A DNA stretch of 43,496 nt from Betaproteobacteria bacterium (GCA_009377585.1 WHTS01000010.1:47057-90552), one strand, 5' to 3'. Positions 7,202 through 15,755 are shown, counted from the stretch's first letter. Notes: a model not told the origin generated them from the sequence alone. Numbers and translations are program-made.

Positions 7202-9495
7202 CGGCTGCCCGCTTGAGCGCCCTGCCCGCCGAGCCATTCGATGGCCGCAATCGGCCGTATGTCCCGCCGCGCGAGCTTCGCATCGCATCGAGTCTCGAGC
7301 TGCATCGGGACTGCGCCCCCGAGATCGATCCGGTGACCTACGAGGTCGTGCGCCACGCGCTGTGGAACGTGAACGAGGAGCACGGCGCCACCATCCAGCG
7401 CCTCTCCGGCTCGCCGGTGGCGATGTACGCGCTCGACCTGAACCCTTCGATCCTCACCGAGGATGCCGAATTCGTCTTCTTCGGCCCGTACATGCAGTAC
7501 ATGTCGGGCGTCACCGACACGCAGGTGAAGTGGACCCTCGAATACCGCAGCGACAATCCCGGCATCCGCGAGGGCGACATGTTCCTGGCCAACGACCCGT
7601 GGGTGGGCGCGGCGCACCAGCAGGACGTGATGCTGCTCTGCCCCGTGTTCTGGGAAGGTGCGCTGTTCTGCTGGGTGACCAACTGCCTGCATCAATACGA
7701 TATCGGCGGCATCACGCCCGGAAGCTTCTGCCCTGCGGCGCGCGACGCGTTCGACGAGGGCATTCTGATCCCGCCGGTGAAGATCGTCGAAGGCGACCGG
7801 GTCAGGCGCGATATCGAGGAGCTGTATCTGCGCGCGTCGCGCAAGCCCGCCTCGGTCGCGCTCGACTTCCGCGCCCAGCTCGCCGGCAACACCACCGCTC
7901 GTGACCGCGTTCTCGCACTCATCCGCCGCTACGGAGCGAGCACGATCAAGGCGGTGATGAAACGCATCCTGGACAACGGCGAGCGCGCATTCGTGCGCAA
8001 GCTCGGCCGCTTGCGCGACGGCATCTTTCGCGAGCGTACCTACGTCGAATGCTGTCGCCCGGGCGACCGCTCGACCTACCGCGTCTGCCTCGAAGTCGAG
8101 AAGCGAGGCGACACGCTGGTCTTCCGCAACGACGGCACCGCGCCGCAGGAAGGCGCCATGAACGCCACCTATTCGGGCTGGCGGGGCTCGATGCTGGTGG
8201 CGCTGAACGAGCTGATGTGCTGGGACCAGTATTTCTCGGTAGGCGGCGCGCTGCGTCATTGCGAATTCGATCCCACGCCCGGAACGCTCAACTGCGCGGA
8301 CTTTCCCGCCTCGGTGTCGACCGCGCCGGTGCAGGCGATGGAGATATCGCTCTATCCCGCCTACAACGTGCTCTCGAAGATGATCTACAGCGATCCCGAG
8401 ATGCGCGCCGACATCATGTGCATCGGCGGCACCAGCCAATGGCCGGCGACGGTGTTCCGCGGCATCGACCAGTGGGGCGAGCGCTTCGGCTACATCCTGG
8501 TGGATCCGATCGGTGGCGCCATCGGCGCCTTCGCCCATGCCGACGGGATATCGACCGGCGGCCAGTCGCGCACCCCGATCTGCAAGCTGCCCAACGTCGA
8601 GCATACCGAGCAGTCGTTCCCGGTGCTGTTCCTATACCGCAAGGAGGTGACGGATTCGGGCGGCGCCGGCCGCTGGCGCGGGGGACTGTCGGCCGAATCG
8701 TGCTTCGTCGCCCACGGCACGGCCGAGATCGTGCACGACACATTGTCGTCGGGCAATGCGATCCCGACTTCCGCGGGCATGATGGCCGGCTACCCCGGCG
8801 CGGTGAACCGGTACCGGTTTGTTCGAGAAAGCGACGTGGCTCAACGGCTCTCGGCCTCGCACCTGCCCGCCGACATCGATGAGCTCGAAGGCACCGAGGA
8901 GGTGCTGCAGCTGCGCCAGCAGAATTTCGTCCAGCGGCCCGGCGACGTGTATGCCGTGTTGTGGTCGGCGGCGGCCGGATTCGGCGATCCGCTGGAGCGC
9001 GACCCCGAACGGGTGGCGGCGGACGTGGATCAGGACTCCGTCTCCCCCGCTGCCGCGCGCGATACCTACGGCGTCGTCCTGAACCCCGACGGCAGCCTCG
9101 ATCGGAAAGGAACCGAAGCGTGGCGCGCCGAACTTCGCCGCCAGCGGCTCGCCCAGGCGACACTTCCCGGATCCCCGCCGCAGCGCCTCGACGGCGAAGC
9201 GCGGTTTCGGGCCACCGAGAATCTGGCGGTGCGCGTGCAAGGCGGTCAGGAACGATTCAGCTGCGCCGGCTGTGCGACCGACCTGGGCCCGGTCGGCGCC
9301 AACTACAAGCTCGCCTGCGCCCGCTACGACGCGCCCATCGAAGCGGCCAATCCGATCGTCGGCGACCCGGCGCGATTCATCGATGCCCGGCCGGTTTTCC
9401 GCCAGTTCTTCTGCCCGGGCTGCGGCCGTTTGATCGAGAACGAGGTCGCGCTCGAAGACGAGCCGGAGCTGCACGATATCGAGCTTCTCGCCTGA
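7198..9495 (+). CDS. hyuB: Hydantoinase/oxoprolinase subunit B with fused C-terminal double-CxxC domain
   Basis: 765 residues. Residues 41 to about 600 match the HyuB fold (also the delta subunit of acetophenone carboxylase): DPVTYEVVRHALWNVNEE, EGDMFLANDPWVGAAHQQDV, YDIGGITPGSF and GAGRWRGG. Typical HyuB proteins end at about 520-600 residues. Here a linker is followed by a roughly 90-residue domain with C689-x2-C692 and C739-x2-C742, resembling a zinc ribbon. By position and content it recalls the small zinc-containing subunit of acetone/acetophenone carboxylases, but that homology is inferred. It overlaps hyuA by 4 bp. The partner HyuA supplies ATP hydrolysis and the pair should form a cytosolic complex. 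The true substrate is unknown. Confidence 0.88.
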   Translation: MTAARLSALPAEPFDGRNRPYVPPRELRIASSLELHRDCAPEIDPVTYEVVRHALWNVNEEHGATIQRLSGSPVAMYALDLNPSILTEDAEFVFFGPYMQYMSGVTDTQVKWTLEYRSDNPGIREGDMFLANDPWVGAAHQQDVMLLCPVFWEGALFCWVTNCLHQYDIGGITPGSFCPAARDAFDEGILIPPVKIVEGDRVRRDIEELYLRASRKPASVALDFRAQLAGNTTARDRVLALIRRYGASTIKAVMKRILDNGERAFVRKLGRLRDGIFRERTYVECCRPGDRSTYRVCLEVEKRGDTLVFRNDGTAPQEGAMNATYSGWRGSMLVALNELMCWDQYFSVGGALRHCEFDPTPGTLNCADFPASVSTAPVQAMEISLYPAYNVLSKMIYSDPEMRADIMCIGGTSQWPATVFRGIDQWGERFGYILVDPIGGAIGAFAHADGISTGGQSRTPICKLPNVEHTEQSFPVLFLYRKEVTDSGGAGRWRGGLSAESCFVAHGTAEIVHDTLSSGNAIPTSAGMMAGYPGAVNRYRFVRESDVAQRLSASHLPADIDELEGTEEVLQLRQQNFVQRPGDVYAVLWSAAAGFGDPLERDPERVAADVDQDSVSPAAARDTYGVVLNPDGSLDRKGTEAWRAELRRQRLAQATLPGSPPQRLDGEARFRATENLAVRVQGGQERFSCAGCATDLGPVGANYKLACARYDAPIEAANPIVGDPARFIDARPVFRQFFCPGCGRLIENEVALEDEPELHDIELLA

Positions 9496-9607
9496 ATTTT
9501 TTTGTCCGGACATGGCGCAGGCGCGTGCTACAATTTTTTCCCGTTTCGGATAGCGGCACGGCGCAGCCCCGTACCGCTGCTGATATCGCCCTGACTGGAG
9601 GAACGAC

Positions 9608-10876
9608 GTGTCAAATTTCGGGATGGTGGGTCTGGATTGGCAACAGCGGGTCAACTGGGAGCGCCTGCGCAACTACCGCCTCGAGCGCGCGCGCGAGCGC
9701 ATGAAGGCGCACGGTCTGGGCGCGATGCTGCTCATGTACGACGAGAACGTCCGCTACGTCACCAGCACGCTGACGCCGGGCTGGAATCGGCTCAAGCCCG
9801 GCCTGCGCTATGCCATGTTGTGCGGCGACGACAAGCCGGTGCTGTTCGAGCAGGGCGACATCGGTTTCCAGATCGAGCGCCATTCCCCCTGGATACCGAA
9901 GGAGAACGTGCGCTGGTCCTACGCCTGGATCAAGGGCGCGGCCGGTCCCGCATCGCTGCAGCAGGTGCGCAAGTTCACCAATGCGATCAAGCAGGAGATG
10001 AAGAAGAGCAACGTCGCGGGCATGAAGCTGGGCGTGGACTTCATCGACATCAACATGATCCAGATCTTCAAGGACGAGGGCATCGAGTGGACCGACGGCA
10101 TGTCGCCGATGATGGAAGCGCGCGCCGTGAAGAACGTCGACGAGCAGGAATGCCTGCGCATGGTCGGAGCGATCGGGGATGCGGCACACTGGGAGTTCAT
10201 GAAGTTCCTGCAGCCCGGGCGCACCGAAAACCAGCTCACCGCGCACATCATGGAATATCTCTACAACATTCCCGGCATGGAAGACGTCGAGGACGTGATC
10301 GTCTCTTCCGGTCCGAACACCTGGCCCAACTGGCGCAACTTCTCGGATCGTATCGTCAAACCCGGCGACATCGTCTTCATGGACCTCGCCGCGCTCACCT
10401 GGAACGGCTACAAATCCTGCTACTACCGCACCTACTCCGTGGGCAAGGAGCCGACCCAGGAACAGAAGGACGTGTATGCGACGGCGCTCAAGTGGCTGTA
10501 CGACTCGATCAAGGAAGTGAAGGTCGGCGCGACCACCCGCGACATCGCCTCCAAATGGCCTTCGGCGATGGACACCTGGGGTTACAAGGACGAGGACCAG
10601 GCCGCCGCCAACCTGTGGGGCCACGGGCTCGGACTGGCGCAGTACGATCCGCCCGTCATCTCGCGCATCTGGTCGCTGGACCATCCGATCGACATACAGG
10701 AAGGGATGGTCTTCGCGCTGGAGACCCAGCACGGCAAGATGCACCAGTGGGGCGTGCGCATCGAGGAGATGCTGATCGTGCACAAGGACAAGATCGAGAT
10801 CATTTCCAGCTTCCCGGTGGAGCAGATCACCGTCGTGGATCCGATGCCGGGCTATTCCACCCTCGCCGGACGCTGA
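9608..10876 (+). CDS. M24 (creatinase/prolidase-fold) family hydrolase with altered metal site
   Basis: 422 residues with a GTG start and a GGAGGA site ten bases upstream. An N-terminal creatinase-type domain (residues about 20-175) is followed by the pita-bread fold. Metal-ligand positions are D259 (VFMDLAAL), H339 (WGHGLGL), E372 (ALETQHG) and E386 (VRIEEM). The second canonical aspartate (in Y-C-S-D-x-T-R-T of relatives) aligns with C271 in YKSCYYRTY, so a normal dinuclear site is unlikely. Creatinase itself works without metal, and other M24 members include Xaa-Pro peptidases and DMSP lyase. Sitting after hyuAB, a creatinase-like C-N hydrolase acting on the ring-opened product is an attractive guess, not proven. 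Confidence 0.85.
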   Translation: MSNFGMVGLDWQQRVNWERLRNYRLERARERMKAHGLGAMLLMYDENVRYVTSTLTPGWNRLKPGLRYAMLCGDDKPVLFEQGDIGFQIERHSPWIPKENVRWSYAWIKGAAGPASLQQVRKFTNAIKQEMKKSNVAGMKLGVDFIDINMIQIFKDEGIEWTDGMSPMMEARAVKNVDEQECLRMVGAIGDAAHWEFMKFLQPGRTENQLTAHIMEYLYNIPGMEDVEDVIVSSGPNTWPNWRNFSDRIVKPGDIVFMDLAALTWNGYKSCYYRTYSVGKEPTQEQKDVYATALKWLYDSIKEVKVGATTRDIASKWPSAMDTWGYKDEDQAAANLWGHGLGLAQYDPPVISRIWSLDHPIDIQEGMVFALETQHGKMHQWGVRIEEMLIVHKDKIEIISSFPVEQITVVDPMPGYSTLAGR

Positions 10877-10898
10877 CCGCACTTTCCTGGCTGACCAG

Positions 10899-10975
10899 CT
10901 CCCCTCTCCCCCCGGGGTGAGGGGCTGGGAGCCGACTCTCCCTCACCCTCGATCCCTCTCCCGGAGGGAGAGGGA
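10899..10975. repeat. Two-part palindromic repeat (A then B halves)
   Basis: It lies in the 126-bp gap after the M24 gene. Half A is CTCCCCTCTCCC...GGGGTGAGGGGCTGGG; half B is CCCTCACCCTCGATCCCTCTCCCGGAGGGAGAGGGA. The same two halves occur in reverse order (B then A) inside dnaX at 43277-43362. No promoter or terminator with a T-run was recognised in this gap. Confidence 0.75.
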
Positions 10976-11002
10976 CGCAAACCTACTGGTCCACAACCTC
11001 TC

Positions 11003-12289
11003 ATGTCGAATTACATCCTTCAGCTCGGCTCAGCGGAATCCTGCGACGCAAGCCGCGTCGGCCCCAAGTCCGCCAACCAGGCTGCGCTGAAACGAGCGGG
11101 TTTTCCGGTGCCGGGCGGTTTCTGCCTTGCCGCGGACGCGTATCGCGCGCAGATCAAGGCGCTCGGGCTGGAGAATTCGGCACGCAGCGCGTTCGCCACC
11201 GAAGACGGAATGCGCGCTCGCCGCTACGCGCTCGACATGAAGCTGGGGCTGCTCGACAAGCCCATCATCCCGGAGATCCTCGAGCCGCTGCTCGCAGCGC
11301 GCCGGCGCCTGGCCGACGAAACCGGCGCGCTGCTCGTCGTGCGCTCGTCCGCCCTGGTCGAGGATCGCGAGGGCGCGAGCTTCGCCGGCCAGTTCGAAAG
11401 TTTTCTCGGTCTCGAGGACGAGCAGGAGTTCATGACCGCGGTGCGTGCGTGCTGGGGCGCGTTGTGGGCGACGCGGGCGCTGCGCTACATGGCGACGCAC
11501 GAGCTCGACCCAGCGGATACCGCGATGGCCGTGCTGGTGCAGCCGCTGATCAGCGCGCACGCGGCCGGCGGCGGCATGAGCCAGACGGCCGACGGCGGCA
11601 TGCTGCTGAGCGCCACATGGGGGCTGGGCTCGTCGATCGCGCAAGGCGAGGTGACGCCCGACCGCTACCAGCTGAGCGCCGAGGGCGAGGTGCTGGAAAC
11701 TATCGCCGGCCGCAAGGACCATAGCGTCGGCTGCGTGCATCGGGCCGAGCCGATGGCGCAGCTCGTGCCCAAGGCGTTGATGACCACGCCCTGCCTCGAT
11801 GTGGTCCAGGCAAGCGAGCTCGGACGGATGATGAAGCGCATAGCCGAGCTCATGACCATGCCGGTCGAGATCGAGTGGGCGCTCGACGGCGAAGGGTTCA
11901 AGCTGCTGCAGGCGCGCCCGCTGCACATGCGCCCCGCGCAGGAGACGGACAAGGCGTGGCTGCATCATCCGCGGCTCAACGGTCATCCGGCCGGCATCGG
12001 CTGGGGCGAAGGCCGCGCCGTGGTCGTCAATTGCGAATGCGAGCTCGCCCGTGTTGCGCCGGGCGACATCCTGGTCACCAAGGTGGCGGGACCTGCGCTG
12101 AGCCAGGTGCTGCCGCGCGTTGCCGGGCTCGTCTCCGAGCTCGGCGGCAGCACCTCGCACCTCGCCTCGCTCGCGCGCGAACGCGGCATTCCGATGGTGC
12201 TCGGCGTGCACGAAGCGACGCAGCGCATTCCCGACGGCGCCCGCATGGCGGTGGACGGCGTGGCCGGCGTCGTGCGCTGGATGGGCTAG
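11003..12289 (+). CDS. Compact PEP-synthase/rifampin-phosphotransferase-like dikinase (ATP-grasp plus phosphohistidine domain)
   Basis: 428 residues. Residues 1 to about 315 form the PPDK_N ATP-binding unit: GPKSANQAALKRAGFPVPGGF (17-40), LLVVRSSALVED with R114, FAGQFES, and EIEWALDG...LLQARP (289-305). Residues about 335-428 form the swivelling phosphohistidine domain with GGSTSHLASLARERGIP, where H386 is the expected phosphoryl carrier. PEP synthase adds a pyruvate barrel after this, and Rph inserts a substrate domain between the two; neither is present. The expected chemistry is ATP to AMP and phosphate with phosphoryl transfer to an unknown acceptor, possibly a neighbour-encoded partner. 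The ribosome site is weak. Its place in the hyuAB cluster suggests substrate activation. Confidence 0.82.
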   Translation: MSNYILQLGSAESCDASRVGPKSANQAALKRAGFPVPGGFCLAADAYRAQIKALGLENSARSAFATEDGMRARRYALDMKLGLLDKPIIPEILEPLLAARRRLADETGALLVVRSSALVEDREGASFAGQFESFLGLEDEQEFMTAVRACWGALWATRALRYMATHELDPADTAMAVLVQPLISAHAAGGGMSQTADGGMLLSATWGLGSSIAQGEVTPDRYQLSAEGEVLETIAGRKDHSVGCVHRAEPMAQLVPKALMTTPCLDVVQASELGRMMKRIAELMTMPVEIEWALDGEGFKLLQARPLHMRPAQETDKAWLHHPRLNGHPAGIGWGEGRAVVVNCECELARVAPGDILVTKVAGPALSQVLPRVAGLVSELGGSTSHLASLARERGIPMVLGVHEATQRIPDGARMAVDGVAGVVRWMG

Positions 12290-12304
12290 GCAGGCTGACC
12301 CCGT

Positions 12305-12326
12305 CATGCCCGCGCACGCGGGCATG
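12305..12326. repeat. Perfect intergenic hairpin (CATGCCCGCG/CGCGGGCATG)
   Basis: A 10-bp perfect stem with a two-base loop, 15 bp after the dikinase stop. It belongs to the dispersed GTCATGCCCGC family seen in many proteobacteria and is related to the element at 4966-4995. No T-run follows, so it is not a classical terminator. Confidence 0.75.
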
Positions 12327-12369
12327 TTGTCGCGCCGACGCGCGCCGTGTCGCGGGCAAGAATTGACGA

Positions 12370-12375
12370 TACAAT
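12370..12375 (+). promoter_or_regulatory. Possible -10 box (TACAAT) for the dehydrogenase genes
   Basis: TACAAT stands 55 bp before the first D-2-hydroxyacid dehydrogenase ATG. The region 17 bp upstream (GTGTCG) matches the -35 consensus poorly. If real, the two dehydrogenases and the monooxygenase pair form a transcript partly independent of hyuAB. Confidence 0.35.
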
Positions 12376-12430
12376 CGACGCAACTTTTCGAACTCTTTTC
12401 TAGCGGCCTCGTAGCATTCGACCAGCGAGC

Positions 12431-13417
12431 ATGCGTCCGAGGATCTACATCACCCAGCCGATCGCGCCCGGCGCGATGGAACGCCTGCGCACCCTGGGCG
12501 AGGTCGATCTCAATCCCGACCCACTGCACATCCCGACCGAGCAGGAGTTGATCGCTGCGCTAAAGCGCTGCGACATTCTTCTCTGCCTGCTGCACGATCG
12601 GATCACGGCTGCCGTCATCGCGGCCAACCCGGCTCTGCGCGCGATCGCATCGATGACGATCACGCCCGCCAACATCGATGTCGCGGCAGCCACCGAGCGC
12701 CGCATCCCCGTGACGGTCATTCCGTCCTCGCTGCTCGACGATTCGACCGCGGATCTCGCCTGGGCGCTGCTGATGACGGTTGCGCGGCGGGTCTCCGAGT
12801 CCGACCGCAAGGCGCGCGCGGGCATCATTCCCGGTGCGCAATCGATGTATTTCACGGGCGCGGATGTCTCCGGGCGCACGCTCGGCATCCTGGGTGCCGG
12901 CGGCGTGGGCAAGGAAATGGCGCGGCGCGCGCTCGGATTCAAGATGCCGGTGCTGTACCACGATCCCAGGCGCCTCGCGCCCGAGCAGGAACGCAGCCTC
13001 AATCTCACCTGGGTGAGCTTCGACGATGTCCTGCGCCGCTCCGATTTCGTGTCGCTGCACGTCGCGCTCACCGAAAAGACGCACCACCTGATCGATGCAC
13101 GCGCGCTGTCGCTGCTGCAGCCGCATGCGTTCCTCATCAACGCATCGCGCGGGCCGGTCGTCGACGAGCAAGCGCTCATCGCGGCGCTGGAGAACGGGAA
13201 GATCGCCGGGGCGGGCCTGGATGTGTTCGAGACCGAGCCCGACATCGATCCTCGCCTGCTTGCGCTTCACAACGTGGTGGTGACGGCGCACATGGGCAGC
13301 GCCACCCTACGGCTGCGCGCCGCAATGGCCGATGTGGTGGTCGACAACGTGGCCGCCATCGTCGCGGGACGCCAGCCGCCGAATTGCTGGAACGCCGAGA
13401 TCTACGCAGGCGCGTGA
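12431..13417 (+). CDS. D-isomer-specific 2-hydroxyacid dehydrogenase
   Basis: 328 residues, normal for the family, which reversibly reduces 2-oxoacids with NAD(P)H. Two Rossmann domains are present. The nucleotide-binding motif is TLGILGAGGVGKEMARRAL. The catalytic triad positions are visible: R in NASRGPVVDE, E in VFETEPDID and H in TAHMGS. The catalytic-domain start RPRIYITQPI begins at the chosen ATG, whose ribosome site is weak. The gene is followed after 13 bp by a second member of the same superfamily. The substrate cannot be assigned; glyoxylate/hydroxypyruvate reductase-like and phosphoglycerate dehydrogenase-like activities are both possible. Confidence 0.85.
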   Translation: MRPRIYITQPIAPGAMERLRTLGEVDLNPDPLHIPTEQELIAALKRCDILLCLLHDRITAAVIAANPALRAIASMTITPANIDVAAATERRIPVTVIPSSLLDDSTADLAWALLMTVARRVSESDRKARAGIIPGAQSMYFTGADVSGRTLGILGAGGVGKEMARRALGFKMPVLYHDPRRLAPEQERSLNLTWVSFDDVLRRSDFVSLHVALTEKTHHLIDARALSLLQPHAFLINASRGPVVDEQALIAALENGKIAGAGLDVFETEPDIDPRLLALHNVVVTAHMGSATLRLRAAMADVVVDNVAAIVAGRQPPNCWNAEIYAGA

Positions 13418-13430
13418 CACGGGAGAGAAT

Positions 13431-14420
13431 ATGAGCGACAAGGCGAAGGTGGTGTTGACCGACTACGTCTGGGACTCGCTCGCGGTCGAGCACGAGATCC
13501 TGGACGGGGTTGCGCAATTGACCGCGCTGCAAACCAAGAAGCCGGACGAGTTCGTTGCCCAGGCCGCCGACTGCGATGCGCTGCTCAACACCTATGCCGG
13601 CCCGATCACGGCCGAGGTGATGGCGCAGATGCCCCGGTGCAGGCTGATCGCCCGCTACGGCATCGGCGTCGACACCATCGACCTGGAAGCGGCCACGGCG
13701 GCCGGCATCATCGTCACCAACAATCCCACCTACTGCATCGAGGAAGTGGCCGAGCATGCCATGGCGATGGTGCTCGCCTGCGCCCGCAAGGTGGTGTTCT
13801 ACGATCGGCTGGTGCGCGACGGGCGCTGGGAAGTGCCGCCCGGAAAGCCGCTTTTCCGTCTCGCCGGCAGCACGCTGGGGCTGGTGGGGTTCGGCAACAT
13901 CGCGCGCCAGGTGGCGCTGCGCGCGGGTGCGTTCGGCATGCGCGTGCTCTACCACGATCCCTTCGTGCGCGAGACGCCAGCGGGGATTCCGGGCGCGCCG
14001 AGCGAGCTCGAGGCGATGCTCGCGCAGGCCGACATCGTCTCGCTACACCCGCCGCTCACACCCCAGACGCGTGGCATGTTCAACGACGCGCTGTTCGCGT
14101 GCATGAAGCCGAGCGCCTTCCTGGTCAACTGCTCGCGTGGCCCGATCGTCGATACCCCGGCGCTGGTGCGCGCGCTCGATGCACGCAAGCTTGCAGGCTG
14201 CGCGCTGGACACGACCGATCCCGAGCCGCTGCCGAATCCGCATCCGCTGCGCGGGCGCGATAACGTGATCGTGAACCCCCATGTTGCGTGGTACAGCGAA
14301 CAGGCGATGAAGGGACTGCAGGCGGGCGCGCCGAACGAGGTCCGGCGCGTGCTGCGCGGCGAGTGGCCGCTCAATGTGGTCAACCCGGCAGTCAAGGGAC
14401 GCAACCGCGCGGGGCTTTGA
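13431..14420 (+). CDS. D-2-hydroxyacid dehydrogenase of the CtBP/SerA-like branch
   Basis: 329 residues. The start is set by GGGAGAG six bases upstream; the open frame extends further 5' inside the preceding gene and is not used. The NAD motif is LGLVGFGNIARQVALRAGAFG, and the catalytic residues are R in NCSRGPIVDT, E in DTTDPEPLP and H in NPHVAWYS. The RYGIGVDTIDLEAATAAGI segment is typical of the C-terminal-binding-protein-like bacterial dehydrogenases. It is only distantly similar to the adjacent upstream dehydrogenase, so this is a pair of different enzymes, not a recent duplication. It is probably co-transcribed with it (13-bp gap). Confidence 0.85.
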   Translation: MSDKAKVVLTDYVWDSLAVEHEILDGVAQLTALQTKKPDEFVAQAADCDALLNTYAGPITAEVMAQMPRCRLIARYGIGVDTIDLEAATAAGIIVTNNPTYCIEEVAEHAMAMVLACARKVVFYDRLVRDGRWEVPPGKPLFRLAGSTLGLVGFGNIARQVALRAGAFGMRVLYHDPFVRETPAGIPGAPSELEAMLAQADIVSLHPPLTPQTRGMFNDALFACMKPSAFLVNCSRGPIVDTPALVRALDARKLAGCALDTTDPEPLPNPHPLRGRDNVIVNPHVAWYSEQAMKGLQAGAPNEVRRVLRGEWPLNVVNPAVKGRNRAGL

Positions 14421-14487
14421 GCCGGGCCGGCGGCTCCGACTCCGGCAGCACGCCGATCGCATTCGGTCGAGGCAACGAGGTGAGCGC

Positions 14488-15687
14488 ATGATGCAAGCAC
14501 TGGAACTGCAACCGGCGCTCGATCGCGAGGACGCGCTGGAACGCGCGCGCCGGCTCATCCCCGAGCTCAGGGAGCGCACCGCCAAGACCGAGGCGCTGCG
14601 CCAGCTGCCGCCGGAGACGATCCACGAGCTGCATGCCACCGGGCTGTTCCGTATCCTGCAGCCACGGCGAGTTGGCGGCTCGGAGCTACCGTTTCGAACC
14701 CTGGTCGAAGTCTGTGCCCTCATCGGCCAGGGTTGCGGGTCGACAGCGTGGGTCTATGCGAATCTCGCCAGTCATCACTGGATGCTGGCAATGTGGGATC
14801 CGAAAGCACAGGACGAGATCTGGGACGAGTCGGCGGATACGCTGATTGCCTCCGCCTTCGTTTTCCCCGCAGGTCATGCGTACCGCGTCGACGGTGGCTA
14901 TCGTCTTTCGGGCCGGTGGAAGTTCTCCAGCGGCATCGACCCGAGCCGCTGGTCGATGCTGGGCGCCGTGGTGCACGACGAGGCGAGCGGCGAAGGCGAG
15001 TACCGGATGTTCCTCGTGCCCCAGTCCGATTACCGGCCGATCGACACCTGGTTCGCCGCGGGCCTCAAGGGCACCGGCAGCAAGGACATCGAAGTTCAGG
15101 ACATCTTCGTGGCGGCTTATCGTACGCTCGCGGTTTCCGATGCGCGCGGCGGCGCGACTCCGGGGTCAGCCGTCAATCCCGGGGCGCTCTACCGGCTTCC
15201 CGTGTTCGACATGTTTCCCTACGTGGTCGCGGGCACGTCGCTCGGCATCGCCGAAGGCGCGGTCGCGAGCTTTACCGCCGAGACGGCCAACCGGTTGGCG
15301 GCGTATTCCGCCACCCGCGTGGCCGACTATGCGCCGGTGCAGATTCGTCTGGCCGAAGCATCGGCGGCGATCAACGCTGCCCGCCTGGTGATGCTGGACC
15401 GGTGCGAGCAAGCAATGGCGATCGCGCGTCAGGGCGAGATACCGCCGCTCGAGACCAAGGTCGCGTTGCGGCGCGACGGCGCCTACGCCGCACGGCTGTG
15501 CACGCGCGCGGTCGACTTGTTGTTCGAAGCTTCGGGGGGCGATGCCCTGTACGACCAGCGCGCCATCCAGCGGGCATTTCGCGACGTGCACGCGGCGAAC
15601 AGCCACAATGCCCTCACCTGGGATGTCGCCGCCTCGCTCTACGGCAAAGTCGCGCTCGGCATTCGCATCGATCATCCGACCATCTGA
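14488..15687 (+). CDS. Acyl-CoA-dehydrogenase-fold flavin-dependent monooxygenase (two-component, oxygenase part)
   Basis: 399 residues. It resembles group D flavin monooxygenases such as HsaA, which hydroxylate aromatic or other substrates using reduced flavin supplied by a separate reductase. The N-terminal helical domain holds LPPETIHELHATGLFRI and GSTAWVYANLASHHWML. The middle beta domain has YRLSGRWKFSSGIDPSRW and GLKGTGSKDIEVQDIFV. The C-terminal helices end with LFEASGGDALYDQRAIQRAFRD. AGGTGAG precedes the ATG. The flavin reductase gene 68 bp downstream is the expected partner. An ordinary acyl-CoA dehydrogenase is less likely, because that pairing and the GRWKFSSG motif point to the oxygenase branch. 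Confidence 0.85.
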   Translation: MMQALELQPALDREDALERARRLIPELRERTAKTEALRQLPPETIHELHATGLFRILQPRRVGGSELPFRTLVEVCALIGQGCGSTAWVYANLASHHWMLAMWDPKAQDEIWDESADTLIASAFVFPAGHAYRVDGGYRLSGRWKFSSGIDPSRWSMLGAVVHDEASGEGEYRMFLVPQSDYRPIDTWFAAGLKGTGSKDIEVQDIFVAAYRTLAVSDARGGATPGSAVNPGALYRLPVFDMFPYVVAGTSLGIAEGAVASFTAETANRLAAYSATRVADYAPVQIRLAEASAAINAARLVMLDRCEQAMAIARQGEIPPLETKVALRRDGAYAARLCTRAVDLLFEASGGDALYDQRAIQRAFRDVHAANSHNALTWDVAASLYGKVALGIRIDHPTI

Positions 15688-15755
15688 CGAGCGACCATGA
15701 TTCGCACGCTCGTGGCCTCCTCCCCTGCCCAGCGGATAACCGTAGCAGAAAATCG

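Noticed and set aside
7132-8604. Antisense open frame of about 490 codons opposite hyuB
   Set aside because: Shadow of hyuB with no start context or domain.
9502-9534. Promoter before the M24 gene (TTGTCC ... TACAAT)
   Set aside because: The spacing between the hexamers is 21 bases, too long for a sigma-70 promoter. The small palindrome TGTCCGGACA at 9503-9512 could be an operator, but nothing supports it further.
9608-10876. DMSP lyase DddP as identity of the M24 protein
   Set aside because: The aspartate-rich metal motif of DddP is not matched (one Asp is replaced by Cys) and the context is not sulfur-related.
9611-10882. Antisense open frame covering the whole M24 gene
   Set aside because: Its His/Val/Asp-rich product has no domain; the M24 gene has a good ribosome site and conserved motifs.
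12305-12326. Rho-independent terminator after the dikinase gene
   Set aside because: A strong hairpin but no T-run, and the sequence matches a dispersed repeat family.
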